From NCBI GenBank assembly GCA_018673255.1, contig JABHDC010000062.1, positions 1 to 59,853 on the forward strand: 59,853 bases of DNA, written 5' to 3'. The notes below the pieces were generated by a model. That model did not search any database. It was not told the DNA's origin and worked only from the letters and a program-made list of their open reading frames with translations. A program made the position numbers and the translations under genes. Positions 18,082 through 25,283 of this stretch are shown one piece after another; position 1 is the stretch's first letter, and each line of letters opens with the position of its first letter. Source of the stretch: Gemmatimonadota bacterium. Its GTDB lineage: Bacteria > Latescibacterota > UBA2968 > UBA8231.

Positions 18082-18294
18082 AGACTACCTCCATTCCTTC
18101 AGCCCAGGGCCGTGAACGTGCCGCTGGACGGATGCTTGAATCTTCAAAGCATTTTTGGTTGTTGGCTGCCGACAGCTCAGACAGACAGAATCGGACAATC
18201 GCGCCAGGAACACCTCACCATACCGTAGCAGATCGGGAAACTACGGTCCAGTGTTGCTCTTGTGACGACGTTGCTCGTGTGATGGCAGAGAGCT
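18082..18294. other. Intergenic spacer without recognised gene
   Basis: These 213 bp separate the 164-aa exported protein from the PD40 lipoprotein. I see no open frame with a ribosome site and no strong hairpin. It may carry the promoter of the downstream PD40/GT39 pair, but no convincing -35/-10 pair was found. Confidence 0.4.
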
Positions 18295-18789
18295 CTAGCG
18301 AAAGAGGTCTTTCACCTTCCCCCAGGTACTGAAGTCGATGTCCGTGGTCACGAGAGCGACACCAGCACGGGCCGCGGTGGCCTCGATGCTTCGCCCTTCG
18401 CCGTCACTGGCGTAGACCGTTTCAGGTCGCTCCACGCGGAGCGCATCACCCCGCTCTCTCAGGCGTTCAGCTATCCAGCGGCGGGATGCGGCATCAGCAG
18501 CCCCCGAGGCCAGATAATGCATCGCCGAGATCGCCCCGATCCCCTCAGGAACTGGCTCTTCACGACTCAACCCGATCAACTCGACACTACCAGCCGATCG
18601 TGCCCGGCGCTCAAGTTGCCCAAATCGGGAAACCTGCTCCGGGGAGGACGGCGCAAACAGATACAACACGCGGATGTCGCCGGGTGAAGCCGCAGCCGGC
18701 CGCAGATCCTGTACGAGGACACCGGCGACCAGGGCCATAGCAAGGCCGCAGAGAATGGATCGGAAGAAGGAAATTCGAGTGCGATGCAC
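18295..18789 (-). CDS. Small exported protein with WGxVK C-terminus
   Basis: Taking GTG 18789, 4 bp after the stop codon of the upstream lipoprotein gene, gives 164 aa with a signal peptide (RISFFRSILCGLAMALVAGVLV). Earlier in-frame ATGs lie inside the upstream gene and encode no signal sequence. The mature part reads like a small alpha/beta domain (IRVLYLFAPSSPEQVSRFGQLERRARSAG). It ends in STWGKVKDLFR, which closely matches the C-terminus of the abundant secreted protein at 12208 (SSWGRVKATFE). Its tight linkage to a CsgG/FlgT-like lipoprotein suggests the two act together in the envelope. The family is unknown. Confidence 0.7.
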   Translation of the reverse strand: MHRTRISFFRSILCGLAMALVAGVLVQDLRPAAASPGDIRVLYLFAPSSPEQVSRFGQLERRARSAGSVELIGLSREEPVPEGIGAISAMHYLASGAADAASRRWIAERLRERGDALRVERPETVYASDGEGRSIEATAARAGVALVTTDIDFSTWGKVKDLFR

Positions 18790-18793
18790 GACT

Positions 18794-19852
18794 CTACTCT
18801 GGTCGGATCGAGTAACCCTTGGCGATCGTTGTGCGACCGTCGAGGATGCGCACCAGCGCCAAGTGATCGCTGAGCACCTGCTCGACCTGCACAACGCCGA
18901 TTCGCCGAGGGAGGGCGTGGCCGAGGCTCTGTCCAGTTCCCGGATCTCGCAATTCGCGACCAAGATCCCAAACGCCAAACTTGTCGCCATTCTGGATTCC
19001 GTCGACCAGACCGACATTAATATACGCGCTCGTGCCATCGACATCTATGATCTTTGGCTCCGAAACGCCACTCATCTGCGGCGGCTTGATCACTTCAGCG
19101 ATCTGGGCGGCAACACCGACAGCACAAGCGGAGAGGGCCTGACCCACGAGACTCTGATCAAACTCCTCGGTTCCCCAGACCAACTGATGGAGGTAGAAGT
19201 ACTGCTTGTCCAGGTGCACGTGCGATGCCGGATTGGCGATCCCCGTCCGCTTGCTGTCCACTTCCTCCTCGACGACGATATCCGGCCCCCGACGACCGTC
19301 GACAACGTTGTAGAGCACCAGGTGCACGGAGGACAGTCCCTTGTAGCTGCGGTGGCCGCCGATCGGCGCCGTGGCAGTGAACTTGTTCATCGCCAACCCA
19401 TCGATCCGCCCGAACACGACCCAGTCCGCCGACAGAAACCGTCCGATGGCAAGGGCACGTTCAGTCGAGATCTTGCCTATCTGCTCTTCTTCGGTCAGAA
19501 GAACAGCAGCCGAATCGACGGGCAGAACCCGGTAGAAGGGATTGGTGGCGAGGCTGTCGCCGAGCACCCTCGGCACACCGGAGTGGACGGGCCACAACAC
19601 GAAACGTTTCAGATACCTCGTCCCGTCTTCCAATGGAAGCATGAGAACGACCTGAGACAGTGCATTGGTATCAGCAGGTGCGGCACCGGCCCAGGCCGGT
19701 ACCTGTTCCGGCCCGCCGGCCCGCGCGGCCGTGCTGTCGTCCTGTGAGGACATGACCAGTGTCTGCAGACCTGGCTCCAGTCCACCCGCACAGGCAGCCA
19801 GAGCGCAGAGCCAGAGGAGACTGACAGACCGAACGAGAAAACTCGGCATCAT
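18794..19852 (-). CDS. CsgG/FlgT-like outer-membrane lipoprotein
   Basis: The chosen start, ATG 19852, overlaps the larA stop codon (TGATG); this gives 352 aa. An ATG at 19864 is the alternative. The signal peptide ends in a lipobox (ALAAC). A central region (FLSADWVVFGRIDG..., then LVLYNVVDGRRGPDIVVEEEV) resembles the CsgG/LpoB nucleotide-binding-like fold. The C-terminal ~75 residues (AYINVGLVDGIQNGDKFGVWD ... GVVQVEQVLSDHLALVRI) match the FlgT C-terminal type of small beta domain. CsgG proteins form export pores for curli; LpoB-type relatives activate peptidoglycan synthases. The role here is therefore an envelope channel or assembly factor (inference). It is translationally coupled to larA and lies 4 bp before the small WGxVK protein. 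Confidence 0.75.
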   Translation of the reverse strand: MMPSFLVRSVSLLWLCALAACAGGLEPGLQTLVMSSQDDSTAARAGGPEQVPAWAGAAPADTNALSQVVLMLPLEDGTRYLKRFVLWPVHSGVPRVLGDSLATNPFYRVLPVDSAAVLLTEEEQIGKISTERALAIGRFLSADWVVFGRIDGLAMNKFTATAPIGGHRSYKGLSSVHLVLYNVVDGRRGPDIVVEEEVDSKRTGIANPASHVHLDKQYFYLHQLVWGTEEFDQSLVGQALSACAVGVAAQIAEVIKPPQMSGVSEPKIIDVDGTSAYINVGLVDGIQNGDKFGVWDLGRELRDPGTGQSLGHALPRRIGVVQVEQVLSDHLALVRILDGRTTIAKGYSIRPE

Positions 19853-21126
19853 CAGTCTCTGCATCGGGTCAACACATACGGCCCACGGGGTACGGCCACG
19901 ACCTGGGCGTCGAGGCCGTGACGTTCTCTTGCCGCTGCCAACCCGTCAGCGAGCGAATCAGTGACATCCACATACTTGGTCGCACGGGTGTCGTCGGCGC
20001 TGACATCCCCGGACACCAGGCAGACACGTGCCTTGCGAAGAACCTTGCACAACTCCTGCAGCTGCCACTGGTCGATCACAAAGAAATCTGGGTCGGCCAG
20101 CCGTGCCTCGAAATCCTCGATGCCCGCGGTCTGATCCAGCAGGTCGGTGAATTCGGGTCCACCCAATCCTTCCGAACACTGAGCCACGAGCAGGATCGTC
20201 CCTCCCTCTGCAACGATGGGCAGGACGGCCGTGAGTCCCTTGACGGCCTGGTAGAAGGTCAGATCCAGGGGGAAACCAGCACTCGAAGTCACCACGATGG
20301 GCGCAGGCTCTTCGAGCCAGGCACCAGCATGCTCTCCGACAAATTGACATCCCGCAGCATGCGCATCCTCGAGATCTCCGGCGAAGATCCCCGTCACCTC
20401 ACGCCGGTCATTCATGGCCACACTCAGGGTGAAATCCACACCTGCCATCCGGGCCACTTCCAATGCCTGCTGATGGAATGGATTGCCCTCGATATGGCCT
20501 TCACTGGCCAGGGGGTGGGACAGCAACTCGGGGCCATGCAGAACGCGCATCGTGTCGACCCCCATGATGCCGGGACAGATCGCCTTGCGCCCACCGGAGA
20601 ATCCAGCCATCAGATGGGGCTCGATCAGTGACGTGGCGATTTTCAGGTCCGCCTCGACATAGATCTTGTCGATCCAGATGGGGGCCCCGCAACTGGTCTC
20701 ACCCAGGTGCAGGAGCGTGTCACGATCACGGGCGAAGTGATTTACTACGTGGTAACCCGAGGCGATCGTCTCTCCCACCAACTGGATGAGCTCGTCCCCC
20801 TCATTCGGTCGGTGCAACCCGGTGCCGATCAGAATCGTGATGGCCTCGCGATCGATGCCCGCCGCCTCCAGAGTCGACAGAATCGGCGGCAGGATGAGCG
20901 CATTGGGCACAGGGCGGGTGATATCGGAAATCACGACGCAGGCGCTGGTCTTCCCCTGGGCGATTTCGGCCAGGGGAAGACCGCCAATCGGCTGCCGCAA
21001 TGCATCGTCGAGGCGCTGCTGGATCTGTGTCAGTCCCGGCGTCTCCTGCATCGACAACACCTGCGTGTCGTCGGGCAGATCCGCCTCCAGGCCATCGTGG
21101 CCATAGTCGAAGCGCAGTCTTGGCAT
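19852..21126 (-). CDS. larA: Nickel-pincer-nucleotide-dependent lactate racemase family protein LarA
   Basis: The 424-aa length is the usual LarA length. Residues of the Lactobacillus plantarum enzyme's active site (His108, His174, Lys184, His200) appear at the expected positions with a constant shift of three: His105 in GTGLHRPNEG, His171 in IEPHLMAGFSGG, Lys181 in GGRKAICPG and His197 in MRVLHGPE. The Lys forms the thioamide link to the NPN cofactor, so cofactor binding is predicted to be intact. LarA homologues racemise or epimerise several alpha-hydroxy acids, so lactate is only one possible substrate. The start at 21126 has GGAG 6 nt upstream and lies 1 bp after the galU stop. larB is about 26 kb away in this window; larC and larE are not seen. 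Confidence 0.93.
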   Translation of the reverse strand: MPRLRFDYGHDGLEADLPDDTQVLSMQETPGLTQIQQRLDDALRQPIGGLPLAEIAQGKTSACVVISDITRPVPNALILPPILSTLEAAGIDREAITILIGTGLHRPNEGDELIQLVGETIASGYHVVNHFARDRDTLLHLGETSCGAPIWIDKIYVEADLKIATSLIEPHLMAGFSGGRKAICPGIMGVDTMRVLHGPELLSHPLASEGHIEGNPFHQQALEVARMAGVDFTLSVAMNDRREVTGIFAGDLEDAHAAGCQFVGEHAGAWLEEPAPIVVTSSAGFPLDLTFYQAVKGLTAVLPIVAEGGTILLVAQCSEGLGGPEFTDLLDQTAGIEDFEARLADPDFFVIDQWQLQELCKVLRKARVCLVSGDVSADDTRATKYVDVTDSLADGLAAARERHGLDAQVVAVPRGPYVLTRCRD

Positions 21127-21127
21127 G

Positions 21128-22057
21128 TCAGGCTCCGGCCCCCTGGTCAGATCCATCGACCGTTGCCTTGGGCGCGAGAACACCACGCAGATAGGCGGCA
21201 AATCCTTCACCGTGCTCCGGGTCGGCGAGGGCAAAATCGGCGAAGGCGCGATAATAGGTCGCGGGTGTGCCGATATCGTAGCGCTCCTCGTCCTGTCGCA
21301 GCCGGATACACCGCACTGATTCGCCCCAACTCAGCAGCACGCGGATCGCATCGGTAAGCCACAACTCACCTTTGACGCCAGTCTTGGTCGCTTCAATGGC
21401 ATCGAAGACACGTGGCGTAAACGCATATCGTGCAGCCACAGCCAGGGTACTGGGCGCTTCATCAGGGTCTGGCTTCTCGACGATATCGTCGATAGCGAAG
21501 TCTGCTCCGGCGGCCACATCCTCCCCGGCGGCGGGACGGACAACACCGTATTTCCTTGTCTCTTCCCGAGGCACTTCCCAGACGGCGATTGTGGCTGCCG
21601 CGCCGGACGCTTCGTGACTGGCCACGAGTCGGCCCACAACGCCCTGGTCGCCGGAAGAACGAATGATCGTGTCACCAAATCCGACGACGAAAGATTCCTC
21701 CCCCACGAACTCCCGGGCGAGACGGACTGCATCGGCATTGCCGAGTGGTCGACGCTGACGGACGAAATAGAATCCAACCCCTGCCGCTTCGTAGTCGACT
21801 TCACCGATCGAATCAGTCTGCCCTTTGAGTCGAGCCTCGAGTTCGGGATCATCATCGAAATGATCTTCGATCGAGCGTTTCTTCCGACCCGTAACGAAGA
21901 GGAACTTACAGACGCCTTCGTCGATCATCTCCTCAACCACATACTGCACCACCGGCTTGTAGCCGACGGGCAGCATCTCTTTTGGTTGTGATTTCGTCGC
22001 AGGCAGTAGTCGAGTACCCATACCGGCAACAGGAAGCACAGCTTTTGTGATGGCCAT
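21128..22057 (-). CDS. galU: UTP-glucose-1-phosphate uridylyltransferase GalU
   Basis: The 309-aa protein matches GalU in length and in its N-terminal nucleotide-binding signature (VAGMGTRLLPATKSQPKEML). The later ELWLTDAI and ERYDIGTPATYYRAF segments are typical of the family. It makes UDP-glucose for cell-surface polysaccharide and glycolipid synthesis. There is no obvious Shine-Dalgarno site before the ATG at 22057; the leader has GTTCAACAACGCC instead. It heads a run of minus-strand genes: galU, larA, the CsgG-like lipoprotein and the small exported protein, all overlapping or within 4 bp. A weak promoter-like TTGACG lies near 22136. Confidence 0.95.
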   Translation of the reverse strand: MAITKAVLPVAGMGTRLLPATKSQPKEMLPVGYKPVVQYVVEEMIDEGVCKFLFVTGRKKRSIEDHFDDDPELEARLKGQTDSIGEVDYEAAGVGFYFVRQRRPLGNADAVRLAREFVGEESFVVGFGDTIIRSSGDQGVVGRLVASHEASGAAATIAVWEVPREETRKYGVVRPAAGEDVAAGADFAIDDIVEKPDPDEAPSTLAVAARYAFTPRVFDAIEATKTGVKGELWLTDAIRVLLSWGESVRCIRLRQDEERYDIGTPATYYRAFADFALADPEHGEGFAAYLRGVLAPKATVDGSDQGAGA

Positions 22058-22191
22058 GGCGTTGTTGAACCCAACGTGGATTTAGCAGGTGTGAAATGGC
22101 GTAACTTGCGAAAAATTAAGGTATTACCCAATATCGTCAAGATCAGGATATGCCCTGACTCACCGCCGGCCATGAGGATTCGCACAGGACG

Positions 22192-23091
22192 ATGATATCT
22201 CAGGATTCGCATTCTCTCGGAAAACACATGTACCTGCGCGACGGTGTCACTCCACCGCCGCCCGGGCAAATCCAACATGCTCTGTTCGACTTCGATGGCA
22301 CACTGTCTCTGCTGCGCGCCGGATGGCAGGAGGTGATGACCCAGTATTTCGACGAGGTACTGGCTTCGACGTCTACTTCGGAATCGGCTGCATCACGCCA
22401 ACAGGTCTGCGTCGACTTCATCACGCGTCTAACCGGTCGTCAGACCATCTTCCAGTGCATGGAACTTGCTGACCAGGTTGAGAAACGGGGGGGGACGGCA
22501 CAGCCCGCCGAGGACTACAAGGCCGAGTATCTTCGCCGACTCCACATCCATATTGAGCATCGTCGCACAGCGATTCGGCAAGGTGGCGACCCCGGCCCCT
22601 ATCTGGTTCCTGGGACGCTGGAATTGCTCGATCGGTTGCAGGCTCAGGGCATCCGATGTTATCTGGCCAGTGGTACCGATGTCGCCTACGTTCGCGAAGA
22701 GGCGGATCTACTGGGTGTGACGCGGTATTTTGCCGAACCCGGAAAGCCCCCACGTATCTATGGCGCCCTTGAGGACTTCCGAAAATTCTCCAAACGCATG
22801 GTGATCGAGCAGATCCTTACCGAGACCCGGTTGGAGGGTAGCGCACTCATCGGATTTGGCGATGGTTATGTCGAGATCGAAGAAACCTTGCGCGCCGGTG
22901 GCTGGGCCGTTGGGATCGCCTCGGATGAGACACATGTAGATGGCACAGCCGGCGATGAGGCCGGCACACGGGTGCCCGGAATGGATCCATGGAAACAGGA
23001 GCGACTGTGGGAAGTCGGAGCTCACATACTGACACCGAATTGGCTGGAATGCGACGTCCTGTTCGATTGCCTCGGCGTGGGCATCGACTGA
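22192..23091 (+). CDS. HAD-superfamily phosphatase (phosphoglycolate/sugar-phosphate phosphatase-like)
   Basis: The 299-aa protein has HAD motif I, DFDGTLSLLR (Asp33 nucleophile and Asp35 acid/base), and motif II, ASGTD. A Lys lies in the RKFSKRMVIEQIL region and motif IV is GFGDGYVEIEE. A helical cap sits between motifs I and II (about residues 45-140), giving a subclass I HAD phosphatase. AGGACG precedes the ATG at 22192; a second in-frame ATG at 22228 is closer to the conserved region. The C-terminal ~70 residues (GDEAGTRVPGMDPWKQERLWEVGAHIL) extend past the usual core. It is divergent from galU and overlaps the downstream kinase gene by about 43 nt. The substrate is probably a phosphorylated sugar (inferred from neighbours). 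Confidence 0.85.
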   Translation: MISQDSHSLGKHMYLRDGVTPPPPGQIQHALFDFDGTLSLLRAGWQEVMTQYFDEVLASTSTSESAASRQQVCVDFITRLTGRQTIFQCMELADQVEKRGGTAQPAEDYKAEYLRRLHIHIEHRRTAIRQGGDPGPYLVPGTLELLDRLQAQGIRCYLASGTDVAYVREEADLLGVTRYFAEPGKPPRIYGALEDFRKFSKRMVIEQILTETRLEGSALIGFGDGYVEIEETLRAGGWAVGIASDETHVDGTAGDEAGTRVPGMDPWKQERLWEVGAHILTPNWLECDVLFDCLGVGID

Positions 23092-24140
23092 GTCAGGTCC
23101 TGCCCCGGGCACGCCTGCGATATCTGCTCCACCAGGCAACCCGGCTGCGTGTCGTCGTCCTGGGTGACTTCTTCCTTGATGCCTATTACGACTGCGACCC
23201 GCGTCTCAATGAACCATCCATTGAGACGGGACTGACAGCCTACCAGGTCGTGCGTACCCGCCAACAGGCCGGTGCTGCCGGCACGGTGGTTGCCAATCTC
23301 GCCGCCTTGGGTTGTGGCCACATCGACACCATTGGGTTTCACGGAGACGATGGCAACGGTTTCGAGTTGCGGCGTGCCCTCGACCTTCTGGGTGCGGATA
23401 CGACGCACCTGATCCGTACTGATCAGAGGGTGACGCCTACGTATGGGAAGCCCTGCCTGGTGGAGCCAGAAGGTCGAGGTGGCTGGCGTGTGGCCAGAGA
23501 ACTGGAGCGCCTGGATGTCAAGAATCGGCGCCCGACACCCGTCGCCTTGCAGGCCGAATTGCTCCGACGATTCGATTCGTGCCTGCCGGAGGCAGATGCC
23601 GTAATTCTCGTGGATCAGGTTTCGGAGGCCAACTGTGGTGTGCTAACGACTCGCATCCGTCGCGCTGCTGAGACCGCCGCCGGCCGGCGGCCGGACACCG
23701 TGTTCCTCGCCGACTCACGGGAAAAGATCGCGCAGTATCGACAGGTCTCCATCAAGCCAAATCTCTCTGAGGCACAGGCGGCCATCGGGGATACGTCAAG
23801 AGGATCTGCCACGTCGGGGGCCAGGAGCCTGCGCCAACTGCGCAGTCGCCGCACGCGCCCGTGCTTCTGCACCATGTCCACACATGGTATGCTCGTGTGC
23901 GATGAGACCGGTGACTACCACGCCAGCGCATTCCCGGTCACGGGCCCTACCGACCCCGTCGGCGCCGGTGATTCCACGACGGCGGCGCTGGTCTGCATGA
24001 TGGCGGGCGGAAGCTCTGCAACCGAAGCGGCCCTGGTGGCCAATCTTGTCGCCTCGATCACCGTGCAGCAGATCGGCACGACGGGCACCGCAACTCCACA
24101 ACAAGTCCTGCGGCGACATCGGGAGATCGACCCAACATGA
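23049..24140 (+). CDS. PfkB/ribokinase-family carbohydrate kinase, HldE kinase-domain-like
   Basis: With the ATG at 23049 the protein has 363 aa. It carries the features of the RfaE/HldE kinase domain: GDFFLDAYYDCDP at the first strand, QAGAAGTVVANLAALG in the sugar-binding region, KPNLSEAQAAIG and the PfkB signature DPVGAGDSTTAAL with the catalytic Asp. HldE kinases phosphorylate D-glycero-D-manno-heptose-7-phosphate. This one lacks the cytidylyltransferase half, and some binding residues differ, so the true substrate is open. The start is uncertain because the N-terminus overlaps the HAD gene; the first ~30 residues are not conserved-looking. The stop codon overlaps the next start (ATGA). 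Confidence 0.82.
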   Translation: MRRPVRLPRRGHRLSQVLPRARLRYLLHQATRLRVVVLGDFFLDAYYDCDPRLNEPSIETGLTAYQVVRTRQQAGAAGTVVANLAALGCGHIDTIGFHGDDGNGFELRRALDLLGADTTHLIRTDQRVTPTYGKPCLVEPEGRGGWRVARELERLDVKNRRPTPVALQAELLRRFDSCLPEADAVILVDQVSEANCGVLTTRIRRAAETAAGRRPDTVFLADSREKIAQYRQVSIKPNLSEAQAAIGDTSRGSATSGARSLRQLRSRRTRPCFCTMSTHGMLVCDETGDYHASAFPVTGPTDPVGAGDSTTAALVCMMAGGSSATEAALVANLVASITVQQIGTTGTATPQQVLRRHREIDPT

Positions 24141-25255
24141 GCTATCGACAGGCCTCAACGTCACAGGTCCGCGTGCGTTCTGTGCGTGAGCGAAAGAGCA
24201 AACACCAGTTCGACGAGATCGCCACCGACACCTCCGCTCCCCTACCGGATCCAGGTCCCCTGGCTGAGCCTGCGCAGCGCCTGGCCAACGCCATCCGCCA
24301 GGCACGTGCAGCGGATGCCTCCGTTATGTTGTGTTACGGGGCGCACCTTGTGAAGAATGGACTTGGCCCACTCGTAGCAGAAATGATTCGCGGCGGGTGG
24401 ATCACCCATCTGGCTACCAATGGTGCGGGCGTCATCCATGATTGGGAATACGCCTTCCAGGGACGATCCGAAGAGGATGTGCGAACCAACATCGCCGATG
24501 GCACCTTCGGGGCCTGGGATGAAACCGGGCGCTACACATTGATGGCCAATGCCGTCGGCGCGCTGGATTCCATGGGGTATGGCGAGTCGATCGGTCGCCT
24601 CATCTCGGCAGGCGGATGCAACATCCCTTCCGTCGATCAGCTTCAGCAGCAATTGGCCGCATGGGCTCACGCACCGGATGATTCGGAGACCGCCGCCGCT
24701 GTGGCCGATCTGCTCGGATGCATCAAGGCGGGAGAGTGGGCCCCGGGCTGGCATGCCATCGAGCATGAACGTGCCAGCGTGTCGCTGGCGGCAGCCGCCT
24801 TCGATGCCAGCGTTCCATTGACCGTGCACCCCGGGATCGGCTACGACATCGTCTACGTCCACCCGCAGGCCAGAGCGTCCGTCCTCGGGCGGGCAGCCGG
24901 TATCGACTTCCGGGTTCTCTGCGATAGTGTCGACCGACTCTCGACGGCGGGCGTGGTGCTGTCGGTGGGATCAGCTGTGATGGCGCCACAGGTCTTCGAG
25001 AAGGCATCCTCCGTGGCCAACAATCTACGCTCTCAACGGTCCCAGACACCGATCTCACCGGCGATCTTCGTCAACGACCTGCAGGCCTCGACCTGGGACT
25101 GGACCCAAGGTGAGCCCCCTGCCACGGATCCGGCGTACTATCTGCGCTTTCTCAAGAGCTTCAGTCGGATCTCGCCGAAGCCCCTCAGTTACCTGTCAGG
25201 CGACAACCGGGTCGTATTGCGCTATCTGCATCATCTGCTGACCAGCGACGACTGA
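24137..25255 (+). CDS. Deoxyhypusine-synthase-superfamily-like protein of unknown reaction
   Basis: The 372-aa protein has a pattern I associate with bacterial homologues of deoxyhypusine synthase: MLCYGAHLVKNGLGPLVAEM, ITHLATNGAGVIHDWEYAF, then GIGYDIVYVHP and VGSAVMAPQVFEKASSVANN near the C-terminus. These correspond to an NAD-binding Rossmann-type core. Bacteria lack eIF5A, so the substrate of such homologues is usually another amine transfer or is unknown. The gene overlaps the PfkB kinase by 4 nt (ATGA) and is the last of the HAD/PfkB/DHS-like cassette. The first ~45 residues are low in conservation. Function is not asserted. Confidence 0.65.
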   Translation: MSYRQASTSQVRVRSVRERKSKHQFDEIATDTSAPLPDPGPLAEPAQRLANAIRQARAADASVMLCYGAHLVKNGLGPLVAEMIRGGWITHLATNGAGVIHDWEYAFQGRSEEDVRTNIADGTFGAWDETGRYTLMANAVGALDSMGYGESIGRLISAGGCNIPSVDQLQQQLAAWAHAPDDSETAAAVADLLGCIKAGEWAPGWHAIEHERASVSLAAAAFDASVPLTVHPGIGYDIVYVHPQARASVLGRAAGIDFRVLCDSVDRLSTAGVVLSVGSAVMAPQVFEKASSVANNLRSQRSQTPISPAIFVNDLQASTWDWTQGEPPATDPAYYLRFLKSFSRISPKPLSYLSGDNRVVLRYLHHLLTSDD

Positions 25256-25283
25256 CCTGCGACTGGCGATTCAGTCTGACCCA

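Noticed and set aside
18674..19747. 357-codon plus-strand frame opposite the CsgG-like lipoprotein gene
   Set aside because: The opposite strand has a lipoprotein signal peptide and family features; this frame has none.
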